Position numbers and translations under genes: made by a program
Shown here: positions 51,061 through 60,259 of the stretch, one piece after another
How positions within the stretch are numbered: position 1 is the first letter of the stretch
Layout of the letters: every line of letters starts with the position of its first letter
Source: Labrys monachus
GTDB lineage: Bacteria; Pseudomonadota; Alphaproteobacteria; Rhizobiales; Labraceae
Assembly (NCBI RefSeq): GCF_030814655.1
Contig: NZ_JAUSVK010000001.1
Coordinates: 1-64,000 of the forward strand
Length of the DNA: 64,000 nt
Direction: 5' to 3'
The notes under the pieces: model-generated
The model's input: the letters and a program-made list of their open reading frames with translations, nothing else
Told to the model about the DNA's origin: nothing
The model's database searches: none

Positions 51061-52135
51061 GAAAGACCTGCGCGCGGCTGAGATCGAACGAGACATCCAC
51101 GGACTGCCCGCTCACCAGCCGCGCCGTCTGGGTGGCCGGGATGCTGGACATGATGCGCAGATCGCCGCACCTGACGTTGACTTCGAAATTCGTGCCCAGG
51201 AACAGGACGTTCTCGACCACGCCCTTGAGGACGGGGGCCGGGCCGGGCATCGAGCCCGCCTCGCTCACGGCGACATCGTCGTAGCGCACGGCGATGATGG
51301 CGGCTCGCGGATCGTTCCCGGTCAGTTCGGGGAAATTCACCCCGCCGATATTCGCCACGCAGGACCGGCCATCGGAGGCGAAGCGCATCGGCAGCATGTT
51401 GGAATTGCCGACGAACCTGGCGACGAATTCCGATTTCGGGGCGAAGTAGAGGTCCTGCGGCTTGCCGATCTGCGCAATCCGGCCCTCCTGCATGACGAGC
51501 ACGCGGTCCGACATGGACAGCGCTTCGCCCTGGTCGTGCGTCACATAGACGAACGCCATCCGCAGTTCCTTCTGCAGGGCGACGAGCGTGTGCTGCATCT
51601 GCTGGCGCAGGCGCAGGTCCAGCGCGCCGAGCGGCTCGTCGAGCAAGACGATCTTCGGGCGCGAGACGATGGCGCGCGCCAGCGCGACACGCTGGCGCTG
51701 CCCGCCGGAAAGCTCGTGCGGCAGGCGGCTCGCAAAGCCGCCCATCGCCACGAGTTCCAGGGCGTCGCCCGCCCGGGCAGTGCGCTCCGCCCGGGCCATC
51801 CGCTGCATGCGCAGGGGATATTGCACGTTTTCCGCCACGGTCATGTGGGGGAAGAGGGCATAGCTTTGAAACACGGTCCTGACATCCCGCCGGTTCGGCG
51901 GGATGTGGGTCACCACTTCCCCGGCCATGACCACGCGGCCGAAGTCGGGCTGTTCGAAGCCGGCGATGGTCCTGAGGATGGTCGTCTTTCCCGAGCCGCT
52001 CGGACCTAGAATCGAGAAGAACTCTCCCGGCGCAACGTCGAAGGATACCCGATCCAGCGCCGGCTTGGCCGAGCGGCCATAGGTCTTGTCGATGTTTTCG
52101 AGGGAAAGTACGCTTCCTTGCGCCGCAGATGGCAT
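51053..52135 (-). CDS. ABC transporter ATP-binding protein, PotA type
   Basis: 360 residues. Walker A GPSGSGKTT, signature LSGGQRQRVALARA, Walker B IVLLDEPLGALD, switch region FVYVTHDQGEAL and a C-terminal TOBE-like domain are visible. It energises the fused permease encoded next. The gene lies 25 bases after the binding-protein gene and overlaps the permease gene. Second gene of the operon from the sigma-54 promoter at 53308-53322. Confidence 0.93.
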   Translation of the reverse strand: MPSAAQGSVLSLENIDKTYGRSAKPALDRVSFDVAPGEFFSILGPSGSGKTTILRTIAGFEQPDFGRVVMAGEVVTHIPPNRRDVRTVFQSYALFPHMTVAENVQYPLRMQRMARAERTARAGDALELVAMGGFASRLPHELSGGQRQRVALARAIVSRPKIVLLDEPLGALDLRLRQQMQHTLVALQKELRMAFVYVTHDQGEALSMSDRVLVMQEGRIAQIGKPQDLYFAPKSEFVARFVGNSNMLPMRFASDGRSCVANIGGVNFPELTGNDPRAAIIAVRYDDVAVSEAGSMPGPAPVLKGVVENVLFLGTNFEVNVRCGDLRIMSSIPATQTARLVSGQSVDVSFDLSRAQVFHV

Positions 52136-52160
52136 GTTTCAGGCTCCCATCGGCGACGGT

Positions 52161-53267
52161 TCACAGAGTACCGGATTTGAAGTCGTTCCAGAGCTGAAGG
52201 CGGCGATCGAGATCCTCCGGCTTCTGGAAGACGACCATGCGGTCCCAGAAATCCGGCGCTTGCGAGTCGACGATATTCGTCAGCTTGAGCGTGGCCTCGG
52301 AGACGCCGGCCTTGGTGGCCACGTCGGCCGTGAGAATGCCGTTATTGGTCGATTTGGTGATGAACCGTGACTGCCAATCGGCGGCTTCGTTGTCGTTGAT
52401 GAACTTGTAGACGATGGGGCGATCGCCTCGGGCCGAGATCGAGTGGCAATCGATCCATGTCGGCGTCCCCTCCTTCGGGAGGGAATATTTGAAGTTCTTG
52501 CCCTTGGCCTGCAGCGAGCTGACGACGGCGACGTTCTGGCAATAGCCCAGCACCGCGTCGCCGGCGGCATAGAGCGTGGTCGCATCGTCGAAACCGCGGG
52601 CGATGACACGGATCTGCTGGCGCAGGGCCCGCAGCGCCTCGGCGCAGGCGGAAAACTCCGCTTCGGTCAGGTTGAAGGGATCCTTCGCGCCGACGTAGAG
52701 GGCGATCATCGGGAACGTCATGGTGCAATCGTCGAACATGTTGACCTGGCCGGCATAGGTCTTGTCCCACAGCACCGACCAGGTGTCCGTCTTCTTGACG
52801 ATGTCGGCGTTGAACATCAGCGGCTGGGTTCCCCAATTATAGGGAATGCCCATGATCTCTCCGCCGACATTGGTATATTTCTTCCAGTCGAGCGCCGGAC
52901 TGATGTTCTTGATGTTGGCGACCGCCGAGGGGTCGATCGCCTTGATCAGGCCGGCATTCTTGAAGCGCGGCAGGGAGCCGGTCTCGATATAGAGAATGTC
53001 GGCCTGGACGGCGCCGGAAAAAGCCTGCGAGAAGAGCTCGTCCTCCGAACCGATGCGGACGGCGCGCACTTCCGTGTTGTTGGCCTTGCCCCATTCGGCG
53101 ATCCAGTCGTCGTCGTGATAGGTCTCCCAGGTCAGCAGGGTAATGGTCTCCGCGGCCTGGGCCGGGCGGATGTAATGGGGCGCGAACAGCATCGTCGCAG
53201 CAGCGGCCACCCCCGTCTTCAGAACGCCTCGCCGGCCGACGGGCCCAGAGAGAATAGCGTTGGTCAT
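52161..53267 (-). CDS. Periplasmic solute-binding protein, PotD type (Tat-like signal)
   Basis: 368 residues from ATG 53267, 29 bases after the predicted sigma-54 transcript start. The N-terminus GRRGVLKTGVAAAATMLFAP is twin-arginine-like, with cleavage near PAQAAE. The mature part starts ETITLLTWETYHDDDWIAEW and has the typical YNWGTQPLMFNADIVKK and VLGYCQNVAVVSSLQ. This belongs to the polyamine-type binding family, but the details differ from the binding protein at 46.6 kb, so the two importers may take different substrates. Confidence 0.9.
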   Translation of the reverse strand: MTNAILSGPVGRRGVLKTGVAAAATMLFAPHYIRPAQAAETITLLTWETYHDDDWIAEWGKANNTEVRAVRIGSEDELFSQAFSGAVQADILYIETGSLPRFKNAGLIKAIDPSAVANIKNISPALDWKKYTNVGGEIMGIPYNWGTQPLMFNADIVKKTDTWSVLWDKTYAGQVNMFDDCTMTFPMIALYVGAKDPFNLTEAEFSACAEALRALRQQIRVIARGFDDATTLYAAGDAVLGYCQNVAVVSSLQAKGKNFKYSLPKEGTPTWIDCHSISARGDRPIVYKFINDNEAADWQSRFITKSTNNGILTADVATKAGVSEATLKLTNIVDSQAPDFWDRMVVFQKPEDLDRRLQLWNDFKSGTL

Positions 53268-53307
53268 CTTGTTCGCCTCTGTTTGTCTTGTTGCACTGCG
53301 ACAACAC

Positions 53308-53322
53308 GCAATGGCCGTGCCA
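53308..53322 (-). promoter_or_regulatory. Sigma-54 promoter of the second importer operon
   Basis: On the minus strand the site is TGGCACG-GCCA-TTGC, a perfect match to the TGGCACG-N4-TTGC consensus. The predicted transcript start near 53296 is 29 bases from the ATG at 53267. It is the best of the four sites together with the one at 60381. Confidence 0.88.
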
Positions 53323-53512
53323 TTCATTTTTCTTCATCTTGCCGCTCGCGGCTCCCGAGCGGGTCTCTGCCGGCCCGGACCGCATATCCCCTTGTTGAAG
53401 ATAGAGAATATCCTCCCGGGGGCTCGACTGCGGCCCATTCGTCGCGGGGCCATCGGCGCATCCGGACCGGATATCCGGCCGGCCTCGGCCTGTCGCATCG
53501 ATGAGCATGATC

Positions 53513-53528
53513 GTCTCTATCCTGAGAC
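53513..53528. promoter_or_regulatory. Upstream activating element for the 53 kb sigma-54 promoter
   Basis: GTCTCTATCCTGAGAC, a 16-base inverted repeat with perfect five-base arms GTCTC/GAGAC. It is about 225 bases upstream of the predicted transcript start, between the promoter and the end of the flavoprotein gene. The same pattern recurs near 49.1, 55.5 and 60.3 kb. Confidence 0.65.
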
Positions 53529-53612
53529 TCCGAAACGCGGGGTCAAGGGGGGCCGGGGCAATGTGCCCAGGCCGCCGCGACGAGATCCCGGGCGGCCATC
53601 GGCCGGGCTTCG

Positions 53613-54902
53613 TCATCCCCTCCCGAAGCGCTGCGGCGAGAACGGTTCGATCGGGATGCGCGGCATGCGCCCGCTGACGAGATCCGACACCAGCAATCCG
53701 GTCTGCGCGCCGCCCGCCATGCCGACATGTCCGTGACCGAAGGCGTAGATGACGTCGCGGCTGCGGCGCGACCGCCCGATGACGGGAAGCGAGTCCGGCA
53801 TGCTCGGCCGAAAGCCCATCCATACCGGTGTTTCCATCCCGGGATCGCGCCCCGCAAGGCCGGGAAACAAGCGATGCGCCAGCGTCAGCAGCTTGTGCGC
53901 CCGCTTCCAGTCGGCCTTGGCCGCCAGCCCGGCGAACTCCACCGTCCCGGCGATACGCAGGCCCTCCTCCATCGGCGTGGCGACGAACTTGCCGGAGGTG
54001 TCCATCACGGGAATGCGGGGCGTGACCGGAGAGCCGGGGATGACGACATGGTATCCCCGCTCCGTATCGAGGGGGATGTGGTCGCCGAGCTCGCGCGTGA
54101 AGGCCTTGGAGTGGGCGCCGGTCGCGACGACGGCTGCATCGCAGGCGATGGTTCCGGTTGACGTGCGCACGCCGGTGAGCCGGGCGCCGTCGAGCTCGAA
54201 CCCGGTCGCCCTCGCTTCGACGATTTCGCCGCCATCGCGCAGGAAGGCTTGCGCGAGCGTCGTGACGAAACGACCGGGATTGACGGTGTGCCCATTTTCC
54301 GGAAGGAAGACCCCGACGCCATATGCATGCGAGAGCGCGGGTTCCTGCTGCCAGAGCGCATCGTTCTCCAGCACCGTATAGGCGATGCCGTTGTCCCTGC
54401 GCAGTTTCCAGGCCAAGGCATCCGCCTCGAAATCGGCGCGCGTCGGATAGACGACCAGGTGGCCGTCCTGCCGCACCAGCGACTGGGCCCCCGCATTCGC
54501 GACGAGCGGCTTGTAGACGCCGACGGAATCGCGAAGCAGGTTGCCCAGCGCCTCGGCCTGCGCCGTGACGTTCTTCAGCGTGCCGGCGCGCAGAAAGCGG
54601 ACGAGCCACGGCGCGATCGAGGGCACATAGGGCCAGCGGATCGAGAGCGGTCCGAGAGGATCGAGCAGCCAGCCGGGAACCTTGAGGAGCGTGCCGGGCA
54701 TAGACATCGGCACCACCGAGGAGGGATTGAAGCAGCCGGCATTGCCATAGGACGAGCCGCCGGCGATCTTTCCGGGCTCGACGATGACGACCGAATATCC
54801 GTCCTGCAGCAGCCAGCTCGCCGCGCAAACCCCGATGACGCCGCCGCCGATCACCACCACCCGCCCGGGCGTGCCGCCGCGGTTTTCAATGTTTTCCATC
54901 AT
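53613..54902 (-). CDS. FAD-dependent oxidoreductase, D-amino-acid dehydrogenase (DadA)-like
   Basis: 429 residues. The N-terminal FAD motif is VVVIGGGVIGVCAASWLLQ, with the SYGNAGCFNPSSVVP stretch typical of DadA. The C-terminal motif AFGHGHVGMAGGAQTG closes the FAD domain, and MGFRPSMPDSLPVIG is another DadA landmark. Such enzymes oxidise D-amino acids or secondary amines to imines and pass electrons to quinone. The gene starts eight bases after the flavin reductase gene and should share its sigma-54 transcript. Substrate is likely an amine from the imported compound. Confidence 0.9.
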   Translation of the reverse strand: MMENIENRGGTPGRVVVIGGGVIGVCAASWLLQDGYSVVIVEPGKIAGGSSYGNAGCFNPSSVVPMSMPGTLLKVPGWLLDPLGPLSIRWPYVPSIAPWLVRFLRAGTLKNVTAQAEALGNLLRDSVGVYKPLVANAGAQSLVRQDGHLVVYPTRADFEADALAWKLRRDNGIAYTVLENDALWQQEPALSHAYGVGVFLPENGHTVNPGRFVTTLAQAFLRDGGEIVEARATGFELDGARLTGVRTSTGTIACDAAVVATGAHSKAFTRELGDHIPLDTERGYHVVIPGSPVTPRIPVMDTSGKFVATPMEEGLRIAGTVEFAGLAAKADWKRAHKLLTLAHRLFPGLAGRDPGMETPVWMGFRPSMPDSLPVIGRSRRSRDVIYAFGHGHVGMAGGAQTGLLVSDLVSGRMPRIPIEPFSPQRFGRG

Positions 54903-54910
54903 GGCCGCGG

Positions 54911-55420
54911 TCAAACTCTCGCCGGTGCCGGAAAGGCCGACTGCAGCGCGTCGAACCGGCCGTTGACATAGACGAGCGGGCGGACATGGCCGTCCTGGAT
55001 CTCGATGTCCTCGACCTTGCCGAAGAACACCGTATGCGTCTGGACTTCCATCGCGTGATGGATGCTGCAATCGAAAATCGCGAGGGCATTGGTCAACGCA
55101 GGCGCCCCCGTCGCAAGGGTCTTCCAATCGCAAAGCTCGAAACGCCGGTGCCTGTGCTCGGATGAACTGAAGAGCCTGGCCATGTCGATATCCCCGTCGC
55201 CGAGCACGTTCACGCAGAACCTGCCCGCGCGCAGCATGGTGTCGTGGCAGGAGACCGTCTTGCTGACGCATACGAGCAGCAAAGGCGCGGGATCGGCGGA
55301 GACCGACGTGACCGACGTCGCGGCAAATCCGTGCGGCTGGCCGTCTTCGATGGTGGTGACGATCGACACGCCGGCGGCGAGCCGCCGCATGCCCTGCTTG
55401 AACATCTCTGGATGGGCCAC
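54911..55420 (-). CDS. NAD(P)H:flavin oxidoreductase, short-chain (HpaC/RutF type)
   Basis: 169 residues from the GTG at 55420, which has AAAGGAGA well placed upstream. A farther ATG at 55471 is part of the sigma-54 promoter itself (TGGCATGACCCTTGC), so it cannot be in the transcript. Typical pattern: MRRLAAGVSIVTTIEDGQPH, GFAATSVTSVSADPAPLLLV and FCVNVLGDGD. These enzymes supply reduced FMN to two-component monooxygenases. The luciferase-like enzyme encoded at 60.4 kb, under the same type of promoter, is the obvious partner. Confidence 0.88.
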   Translation of the reverse strand: MAHPEMFKQGMRRLAAGVSIVTTIEDGQPHGFAATSVTSVSADPAPLLLVCVSKTVSCHDTMLRAGRFCVNVLGDGDIDMARLFSSSEHRHRRFELCDWKTLATGAPALTNALAIFDCSIHHAMEVQTHTVFFGKVEDIEIQDGHVRPLVYVNGRFDALQSAFPAPARV

Positions 55421-55460
55421 GCGCACTCTCCTTTGCGGCGATTCCTGTGAGGGGATCGAC

Positions 55461-55475
55461 GCAAGGGTCATGCCA
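55461..55475 (-). promoter_or_regulatory. Sigma-54 promoter of the flavin reductase operon
   Basis: On the minus strand the site is TGGCATG-ACCC-TTGC. The transcript would start near 55449, 29 bases before the GTG at 55420, the same leader length as the other three units. The site overlaps the ATG at 55471, which excludes that ATG as the translation start. Confidence 0.8.
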
Positions 55476-55526
55476 GCCTTTCCAGGGCGCGAAGGCGGAT
55501 CGATTCGGGAGGGACGACCACGGATC

Positions 55527-55542
55527 GTCTTAAGTTTGAGAC
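55527..55542. promoter_or_regulatory. Upstream activating element for the 55 kb sigma-54 promoter
   Basis: GTCTTAAGTTTGAGAC, with GTCT/AGAC outer arms and the TGAGAC half exact. It lies about 85 bases upstream of the predicted transcript start, between the regulator gene and the flavin reductase gene. Confidence 0.65.
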
Positions 55543-55583
55543 GGCCCTGCGCCGGGGTGAGATTGGGTGCGAAGGCCGTCGCT

Positions 55584-57539
55584 TCAGTTGATGACCTTCT
55601 GCGAGCCGAGCTTGTGCAGGCGGATCTTGCGGTAGAGCGTGGCCCGGCTCATGTTGAGGGCCTGCGCCGCCTTGTTGACGTCCCCGCCGAAGACGGCCAG
55701 CGTCTTGACGATGACCTTGCATTCGGCGTCCTGCAGCGACAAATCCAGGTCGGGCGCGCCATCCGTCGTCCTCGTCGGGGAAACCGGCGGGAGTTTCGAA
55801 GGCAGGAACAGATCCTGCGCCGTGATCACACCGTTCTCGCAGACATGCCGGGCGCGGCGCAGCACGAATTTCAGTTCGCGCACATTGCCGGGCCAGGGAT
55901 GGCGGACCAGCGCCGCCATCGCATCGTCGCCCAGGCGCGCGGGCGGCGCATCGGCCTCGCTTGCGAGCAGCGCATGGGCGATATCCACAAGGTCCGGCCG
56001 TTCCCTGAGAGGCTGCAGTTCGACCACGACGCCGGCGAGCCTGTAATAGAGATCCTGGCGGAAGCGGCCTTCGGCGACCGCCTTCCCGACATCGTTGTTG
56101 GTCGCTGCGATGACGTCGACGTTGATATGCTCGAGCTTGGCCGAACCGAGGGGGCTGATCTCCCCCGATTCCAGCACACGCAGCAAGCGGGTCTGCAGCG
56201 AGAGTGGCATATCGCCGATCTCGTCCAGGAACAGCGTGCCGCCGTCGGCCTGTTGCAGACGGCCGATATTGCCCTCGCGCTTGGCGCCGGTGAAGGCGCC
56301 GACGCCATAGCCGAACAGTTCGCTGTCGATCAGGCTTTCGGGAACGGCCGCGCAATTGAAGGCCACGAACGGCTTGTCGCGCCGTTCGCCCTGGCTATGG
56401 AGCACTTTGGCCAGCGTATCCTTGCCGACGCCGGTCTCGCCCAGCAGCAGGATCGGCAGCGAACTGCCGGCGACCCGGCGCAGGAGCCTGGCCTGCGCCT
56501 GCATTTTCGGATCGGGCCCGAGGCATTTCTCGATCGTCAGCGCTTCCGCCCGAGGACGCGCAACCGATAGGCGCTTTTCCGGCTTTGGAAGGGGCGAGGG
56601 CGGCTTGGCCGCTGGATGTCCCGGCGCCTTGCGTTCCCGGTGAAGAATCGTGGCGTCGCATGTCAGGTGATTGTCGAGCCGGCGCAGGCCCTTGAGGTGG
56701 TCGGCCGATGCAAAACCGTCGATGACCCCCTTGTCGCGCTCGAAGATGCTCCAAAGATCGCGTTCCGGCCGGGCGTCTCCACGCCAGCCGAAGCAATCCC
56801 GCGCGCCTCGATTGGCGCCGACGATGCGCTGGTCGCCGTCGAGCGCGAGCAATATCGTCCTGTCGCCATTGCCGATCTTCAAGATGGTGTTCTGGCGGAA
56901 GCGATCGAGGAAGAGCTGATTGCTGAGGCGTTCGGCGGTGCGGATGGCGATGTTGGCGACCAGCGAGAAGGTTTCGGTGGTGACATCCGGGTTGGCCGTG
57001 GTGACGTTGAGCACGCCGATCATCTCGGTCTCGGCGGACAGCACCGGCGCCGCTATGCAGGACAGCGACGCATATTCCCGGAAGAAATGGTCGCGTCCGA
57101 TCACCATCGTCGGCCGCCTCTCGACGACGCAGGTTCCGACCCCGTTCGTCCCGGCCACGCCTTCTGCCCAGATCGCTCCCGGCCGCTCGATTTCGAGATA
57201 GGGATCGGCGCTTTTATCCGCCTGATAATGAAGGATGATGCCGGCCATGTCGGAGAAGCTGGCGCAGAAGCTTGCGGCCTGCAGCGTGGAATGGACGAAT
57301 TCGAGTTCGTTCTGGATCGTAACGAGGTTGCCGTTGAAGGGTTCGCGCTGTTCGCCGATCTCTCGCGCCGAAAGCGCGGTCACATAGGGCTTTCCGCCCC
57401 TGTCGAACCGATAGCGTTCCTGGCATCGCCTCCAGGAACCGCCGAGATTGACGAGATCGACGGCAGCGGAATTCGACAGAACGACTTCCGGCGAGGCCCG
57501 CAAGGCCGACCCGTCATGCTCATTTCGTCGCAAGACCAT
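55584..57539 (-). CDS. Sigma-54-dependent transcriptional activator, AcoR type
   Basis: 651 residues. A GAF-type sensor lies at about 80-205 (HSTLQAASFCASFSDMAGII; GTNGVGTCVVERRPTMVIG), then a possible PAS-like stretch (225-290). The AAA+ domain has Walker A GETGVGKDT (368-376), the sigma-54 contact loop GAFTGA (414-419) and Walker B GTLFLDEIGD (434 onward). The Fis-type helix-turn-helix at the C-terminus is GGDVNKAAQALNMSRATLYR. The GAFTGA loop shows it is competent to activate sigma-54. Its place amid four matching promoters makes it the likely regulator of all of them. The ligand is unknown. Confidence 0.95.
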   Translation of the reverse strand: MVLRRNEHDGSALRASPEVVLSNSAAVDLVNLGGSWRRCQERYRFDRGGKPYVTALSAREIGEQREPFNGNLVTIQNELEFVHSTLQAASFCASFSDMAGIILHYQADKSADPYLEIERPGAIWAEGVAGTNGVGTCVVERRPTMVIGRDHFFREYASLSCIAAPVLSAETEMIGVLNVTTANPDVTTETFSLVANIAIRTAERLSNQLFLDRFRQNTILKIGNGDRTILLALDGDQRIVGANRGARDCFGWRGDARPERDLWSIFERDKGVIDGFASADHLKGLRRLDNHLTCDATILHRERKAPGHPAAKPPSPLPKPEKRLSVARPRAEALTIEKCLGPDPKMQAQARLLRRVAGSSLPILLLGETGVGKDTLAKVLHSQGERRDKPFVAFNCAAVPESLIDSELFGYGVGAFTGAKREGNIGRLQQADGGTLFLDEIGDMPLSLQTRLLRVLESGEISPLGSAKLEHINVDVIAATNNDVGKAVAEGRFRQDLYYRLAGVVVELQPLRERPDLVDIAHALLASEADAPPARLGDDAMAALVRHPWPGNVRELKFVLRRARHVCENGVITAQDLFLPSKLPPVSPTRTTDGAPDLDLSLQDAECKVIVKTLAVFGGDVNKAAQALNMSRATLYRKIRLHKLGSQKVIN

Positions 57540-57769
57540 GGGAAATCCGATCGCCCGTCGCCGCCTGGCTAGAAATTATGCAGCAATCCGCCGTGCCGTC
57601 AAGATATGCAGATTAAGGCATTTTCGACAATGGTGGCTAGCTGACCGATAGCTTTGGACCCCGACCATGGGATGGGAGCCAATCGCTAACGGTCGCGCGG
57701 CCTTCGTTCAGCGTCGCGATGGAGTGCCCCGCGACGCGTCTCGATCTTTCTTGGTGTAAACGTCGTGGT

Positions 57770-58642
57770 TCACGCCGTCACGGTCTTCCGTGCAGCCGCG
57801 AAGACGTCGCGTGCGGACGTCGTCCCCGTTACGTGCTCCGTCCCCTCAACCCCGAGGTCCATCCATCCCGCGTTCACCGCCTCAAACATTTCTTCGGCAG
57901 GCGCGGTGCGGCCCTTCGGGACGCCGAATTGTTCGAACGCTTCCGCCCACCCTGCACGCGGGACGGCAAAGGCCTTTACGTCGCGATTCAGGACTTCACC
58001 CAATTGCGCCGCGACGTCATCCGCGCTGACCATCGAGCCAAGCTCAATGACGCGCTGTCCTGACCAGGCCGGCCCGGCCAGAAGCGTGGCGACTTCCGCA
58101 CCGATGTCGTTGGTCGCGACCATCGTCGATTTCCGGTTTGTCGGATCATAGTAGACCGGTAGCGTTCCGCCCTGAGCAACCTGCAGGCCGTAGAGGAAGT
58201 TTTCGAAAAATCCGCCGGCGCGCACAAATGCGAGTGGCGATGTCAGATCGCGAAAACCTTGCTCCAGCAGCGCCAGTGCCGTGATCATCCCGAGCCCGCC
58301 GGTCCTGTTCGCCCCCATTGACGACAGCGCAACCACGCGCGGCGGCGGAGCCTTGGTGAGCGCCTCGGCATAGTTCGCGATCACGCCCTTGGCTTCCCTG
58401 TAATCGGGCGAGGGCGCCCAGACCGCCGGCAACATGACGAACGCGCCTTCGACGCCGTTGAGCGCTCGCTCGATGGCGGCCGCATCATTCCAGTCGCCGT
58501 CCACCAGTTCCACGCCCTGGTCCGCCCAATAAGCCGCCTTCTCGCGATTGCGGACGAGCGCGCGGATGTCCTTGCCGTGCGCCAGCAGATGTTCGGCCGT
58601 CGCGCCGCCGACTTTTCCGGTGATTCCCGTTACCAAAAACAT
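57770..58642 (-). CDS. NmrA/SDR-a5-like NAD(P)-binding protein
   Basis: 290 residues. N-terminal Rossmann motif VTGITGKVGGATAEHLL (GxxGxxG), then RALVRNREKAAYWADQGVEL and VVALSSMGANRTGG. There is no YxxxK catalytic pair, as usual for NmrA-like proteins, which sense NAD(P) redox state or reduce quinones. The start has AGGAGA upstream. It is probably cotranscribed with the DoxX-like gene (45-base gap) and is divergent from the LysR gene, whose product likely controls it. Confidence 0.88.
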   Translation of the reverse strand: MFLVTGITGKVGGATAEHLLAHGKDIRALVRNREKAAYWADQGVELVDGDWNDAAAIERALNGVEGAFVMLPAVWAPSPDYREAKGVIANYAEALTKAPPPRVVALSSMGANRTGGLGMITALALLEQGFRDLTSPLAFVRAGGFFENFLYGLQVAQGGTLPVYYDPTNRKSTMVATNDIGAEVATLLAGPAWSGQRVIELGSMVSADDVAAQLGEVLNRDVKAFAVPRAGWAEAFEQFGVPKGRTAPAEEMFEAVNAGWMDLGVEGTEHVTGTTSARDVFAAARKTVTA

Positions 58643-58687
58643 GCGCTTTCTCCTGATCTCGAGGGGCAGAGCGCTGCCCCGGTTGGT

Positions 58688-59110
58688 TCAATGAATGAGC
58701 GGCAGCAGGACCCGGATACGGGGATCGCGCAGGTAAAGGCCGCCCCATGTCATCGCGCCCAGAAGCAGCGAAATGACTTCCGGCGGCGACCCCAAGTCAC
58801 CGATGCGGACATGGGCGCAGATGGCGCCTCCCAGAAAGCCAGTCACCAGGACCGCGCCGAGGACGGCGGTGGCCGGGATGGCGTAAAGGATGGCGCAGGC
58901 GAGGACGATCGGACCCACGACACGCGTCAGGTCCATCGCGAACCCGGTTTCCTGCAACATGCTCGCGATCCGTGCCGGCGCGAAAAGCTGAATGGCGCCG
59001 TCTGCCGCCAGAACGATAACGACAAACGCACTCATGATCCGGCCGGCCCACAGGGCGCGATGCAAGGTCATCGTTTCAGGCGCCCGATGGAGGTTCATGG
59101 TTTCGGACAT
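58688..59110 (-). CDS. DoxX-like small membrane protein
   Basis: 140 residues with four hydrophobic helices: WAGRIMSAFVVIVLAADGAI, VVGPIVLACAILYAIPATAV, GAVLVTGFLGGAICAHVRIG and the last segment around LLLGAMTWGGLYL. The pattern fits the DoxX-like (DoxX_2) family, whose roles are poorly known and include redox and quinone biology. It precedes the NmrA-like gene in a two-gene unit divergent from lysR. Confidence 0.82.
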   Translation of the reverse strand: MSETMNLHRAPETMTLHRALWAGRIMSAFVVIVLAADGAIQLFAPARIASMLQETGFAMDLTRVVGPIVLACAILYAIPATAVLGAVLVTGFLGGAICAHVRIGDLGSPPEVISLLLGAMTWGGLYLRDPRIRVLLPLIH

Positions 59111-59145
59111 TTGTCATTCTCTGTGGGGGGATCCCATAGTCAGAG

Positions 59146-59197
59146 CTTACTGTGCCTCTCAGCCATGATAAATTCTGAGAAAATGAACTTACTGTTC
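59146..59197. promoter_or_regulatory. Direct repeats in the doxX/lysR divergent promoter
   Basis: CTTACTGTGC (59146-59155) and CTTACTGTTC (59188-59197), 42 bases apart, in the 118-base divergent spacer. Spaced repeats in such a region are a common mark of LysR control, although no clear T-N11-A pair was fixed. Confidence 0.35.
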
Positions 59198-59228
59198 TCT
59201 TTGAAACGAACAATTCCGAGGCGCGAAG

Positions 59229-60134
59229 ATGCAGAATCTCGAACCCATCCGGATTTTTCTAACGGTCGCGGAAATGGGGAGCTTCACCCGCGCGGCCGAT
59301 AGCCTGGGCATCCAAAAGGGAAGGGCCTCAACGGCGGTCCGGAAGCTGGAGGAAGTCGTCGGTGTCAGACTCCTGCACCGGACGACGCGCAGCGTGCAGT
59401 TGACGGAGGACGGACGCGCATTTCATGCTCGCTCTCGCGGTCTGCTTGCTGAAGTCGATGACCTGCACTCGATGTTCGCAGGCGATCACGTGGCACTTCG
59501 CGGGCGTTTGCGGGTAGATCTTCCGACCGAAGTGGCGCGCACAACGGTCGTGCCAGCCTTGCCGGATTTCATGGCGGCTCACCCCGAGTTGGAACTGGAG
59601 CTGTCGAGTACGGATCGGCAAGTCGATCTGGTTCAAGAGGGGTTCGACTGCGTATTGCGGCTTGGATCCATAGGGGACGAGACGCTGATCGCCCGCCCAC
59701 TGGGCAAGTTGCGCATGGTCAACGCCGCCAGCCCTAGCTATCTGGCGCACTATGGCGTCCCTCGTTCGCTGGAAGATCTTCAACGTCAGGGACATCGGAC
59801 AATTCATTTTTCGACGACGCTGGGCGCAAGACCCTATGGATGGGAATATCCGGACGGCGACCGATACGCGACGCTTCCATTGCCAGGTGCGCTACACGTC
59901 AACAGCGCGCAGACCTACGATGCCGCTGCCCTCGCCGGCCTTGGCCTGATTCAGGCGCCACTCTTGGGGATCGGCCAATACTTGGAGAGTGGAGCGCTGG
60001 TTGAGATCATACCCGGCCTTCGTCGCCGAGCGATCCCCGTGTCCCTTGTCGTAGCGCATCGGAGCAATCTGTCGCGCCGGGTCCGCGCGTTCATGAAATG
60101 GATCGAAGATGTGCTGACGCCGTATCTGGAATAG
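59229..60134 (+). CDS. LysR family transcriptional regulator
   Basis: 301 residues. The N-terminal winged helix-turn-helix is typical: FLTVAEMGSFTRAADSLGIQ then KGRASTAVRKLEEVVGVRLLHRTTRSVQLTEDG (in parts). The effector domain follows from about residue 90 (LRGRLRVDLPTEVART). The sequence is of the large AaeR/DsdC-like group common in proteobacteria. It is divergent from the doxX-nmrA unit, which is probably its target. It has no obvious link to the sigma-54 genes on either side. Confidence 0.92.
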   Translation: MQNLEPIRIFLTVAEMGSFTRAADSLGIQKGRASTAVRKLEEVVGVRLLHRTTRSVQLTEDGRAFHARSRGLLAEVDDLHSMFAGDHVALRGRLRVDLPTEVARTTVVPALPDFMAAHPELELELSSTDRQVDLVQEGFDCVLRLGSIGDETLIARPLGKLRMVNAASPSYLAHYGVPRSLEDLQRQGHRTIHFSTTLGARPYGWEYPDGDRYATLPLPGALHVNSAQTYDAAALAGLGLIQAPLLGIGQYLESGALVEIIPGLRRRAIPVSLVVAHRSNLSRRVRAFMKWIEDVLTPYLE

Positions 60135-60259
60135 CGAGACGAACCCCCTCGTCCGACCCGCGAACCTGAAGTCGCAGCCCTGGATCATGGCTGCCCGCGC
60201 GGCGAGAAGCGCTCCTGCGCCGGACGCGGCGACGGGCGCGCGAAGCGAAGCGCACACGC

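Noticed and set aside
57583..57597. Sigma-54-like GGCACGG...TTGC site upstream of the activator gene (minus strand)
   Set aside because: The spacing between GG and GC is eleven bases instead of ten, which is known to destroy sigma-54 promoter function. It also begins CGG rather than TGG.
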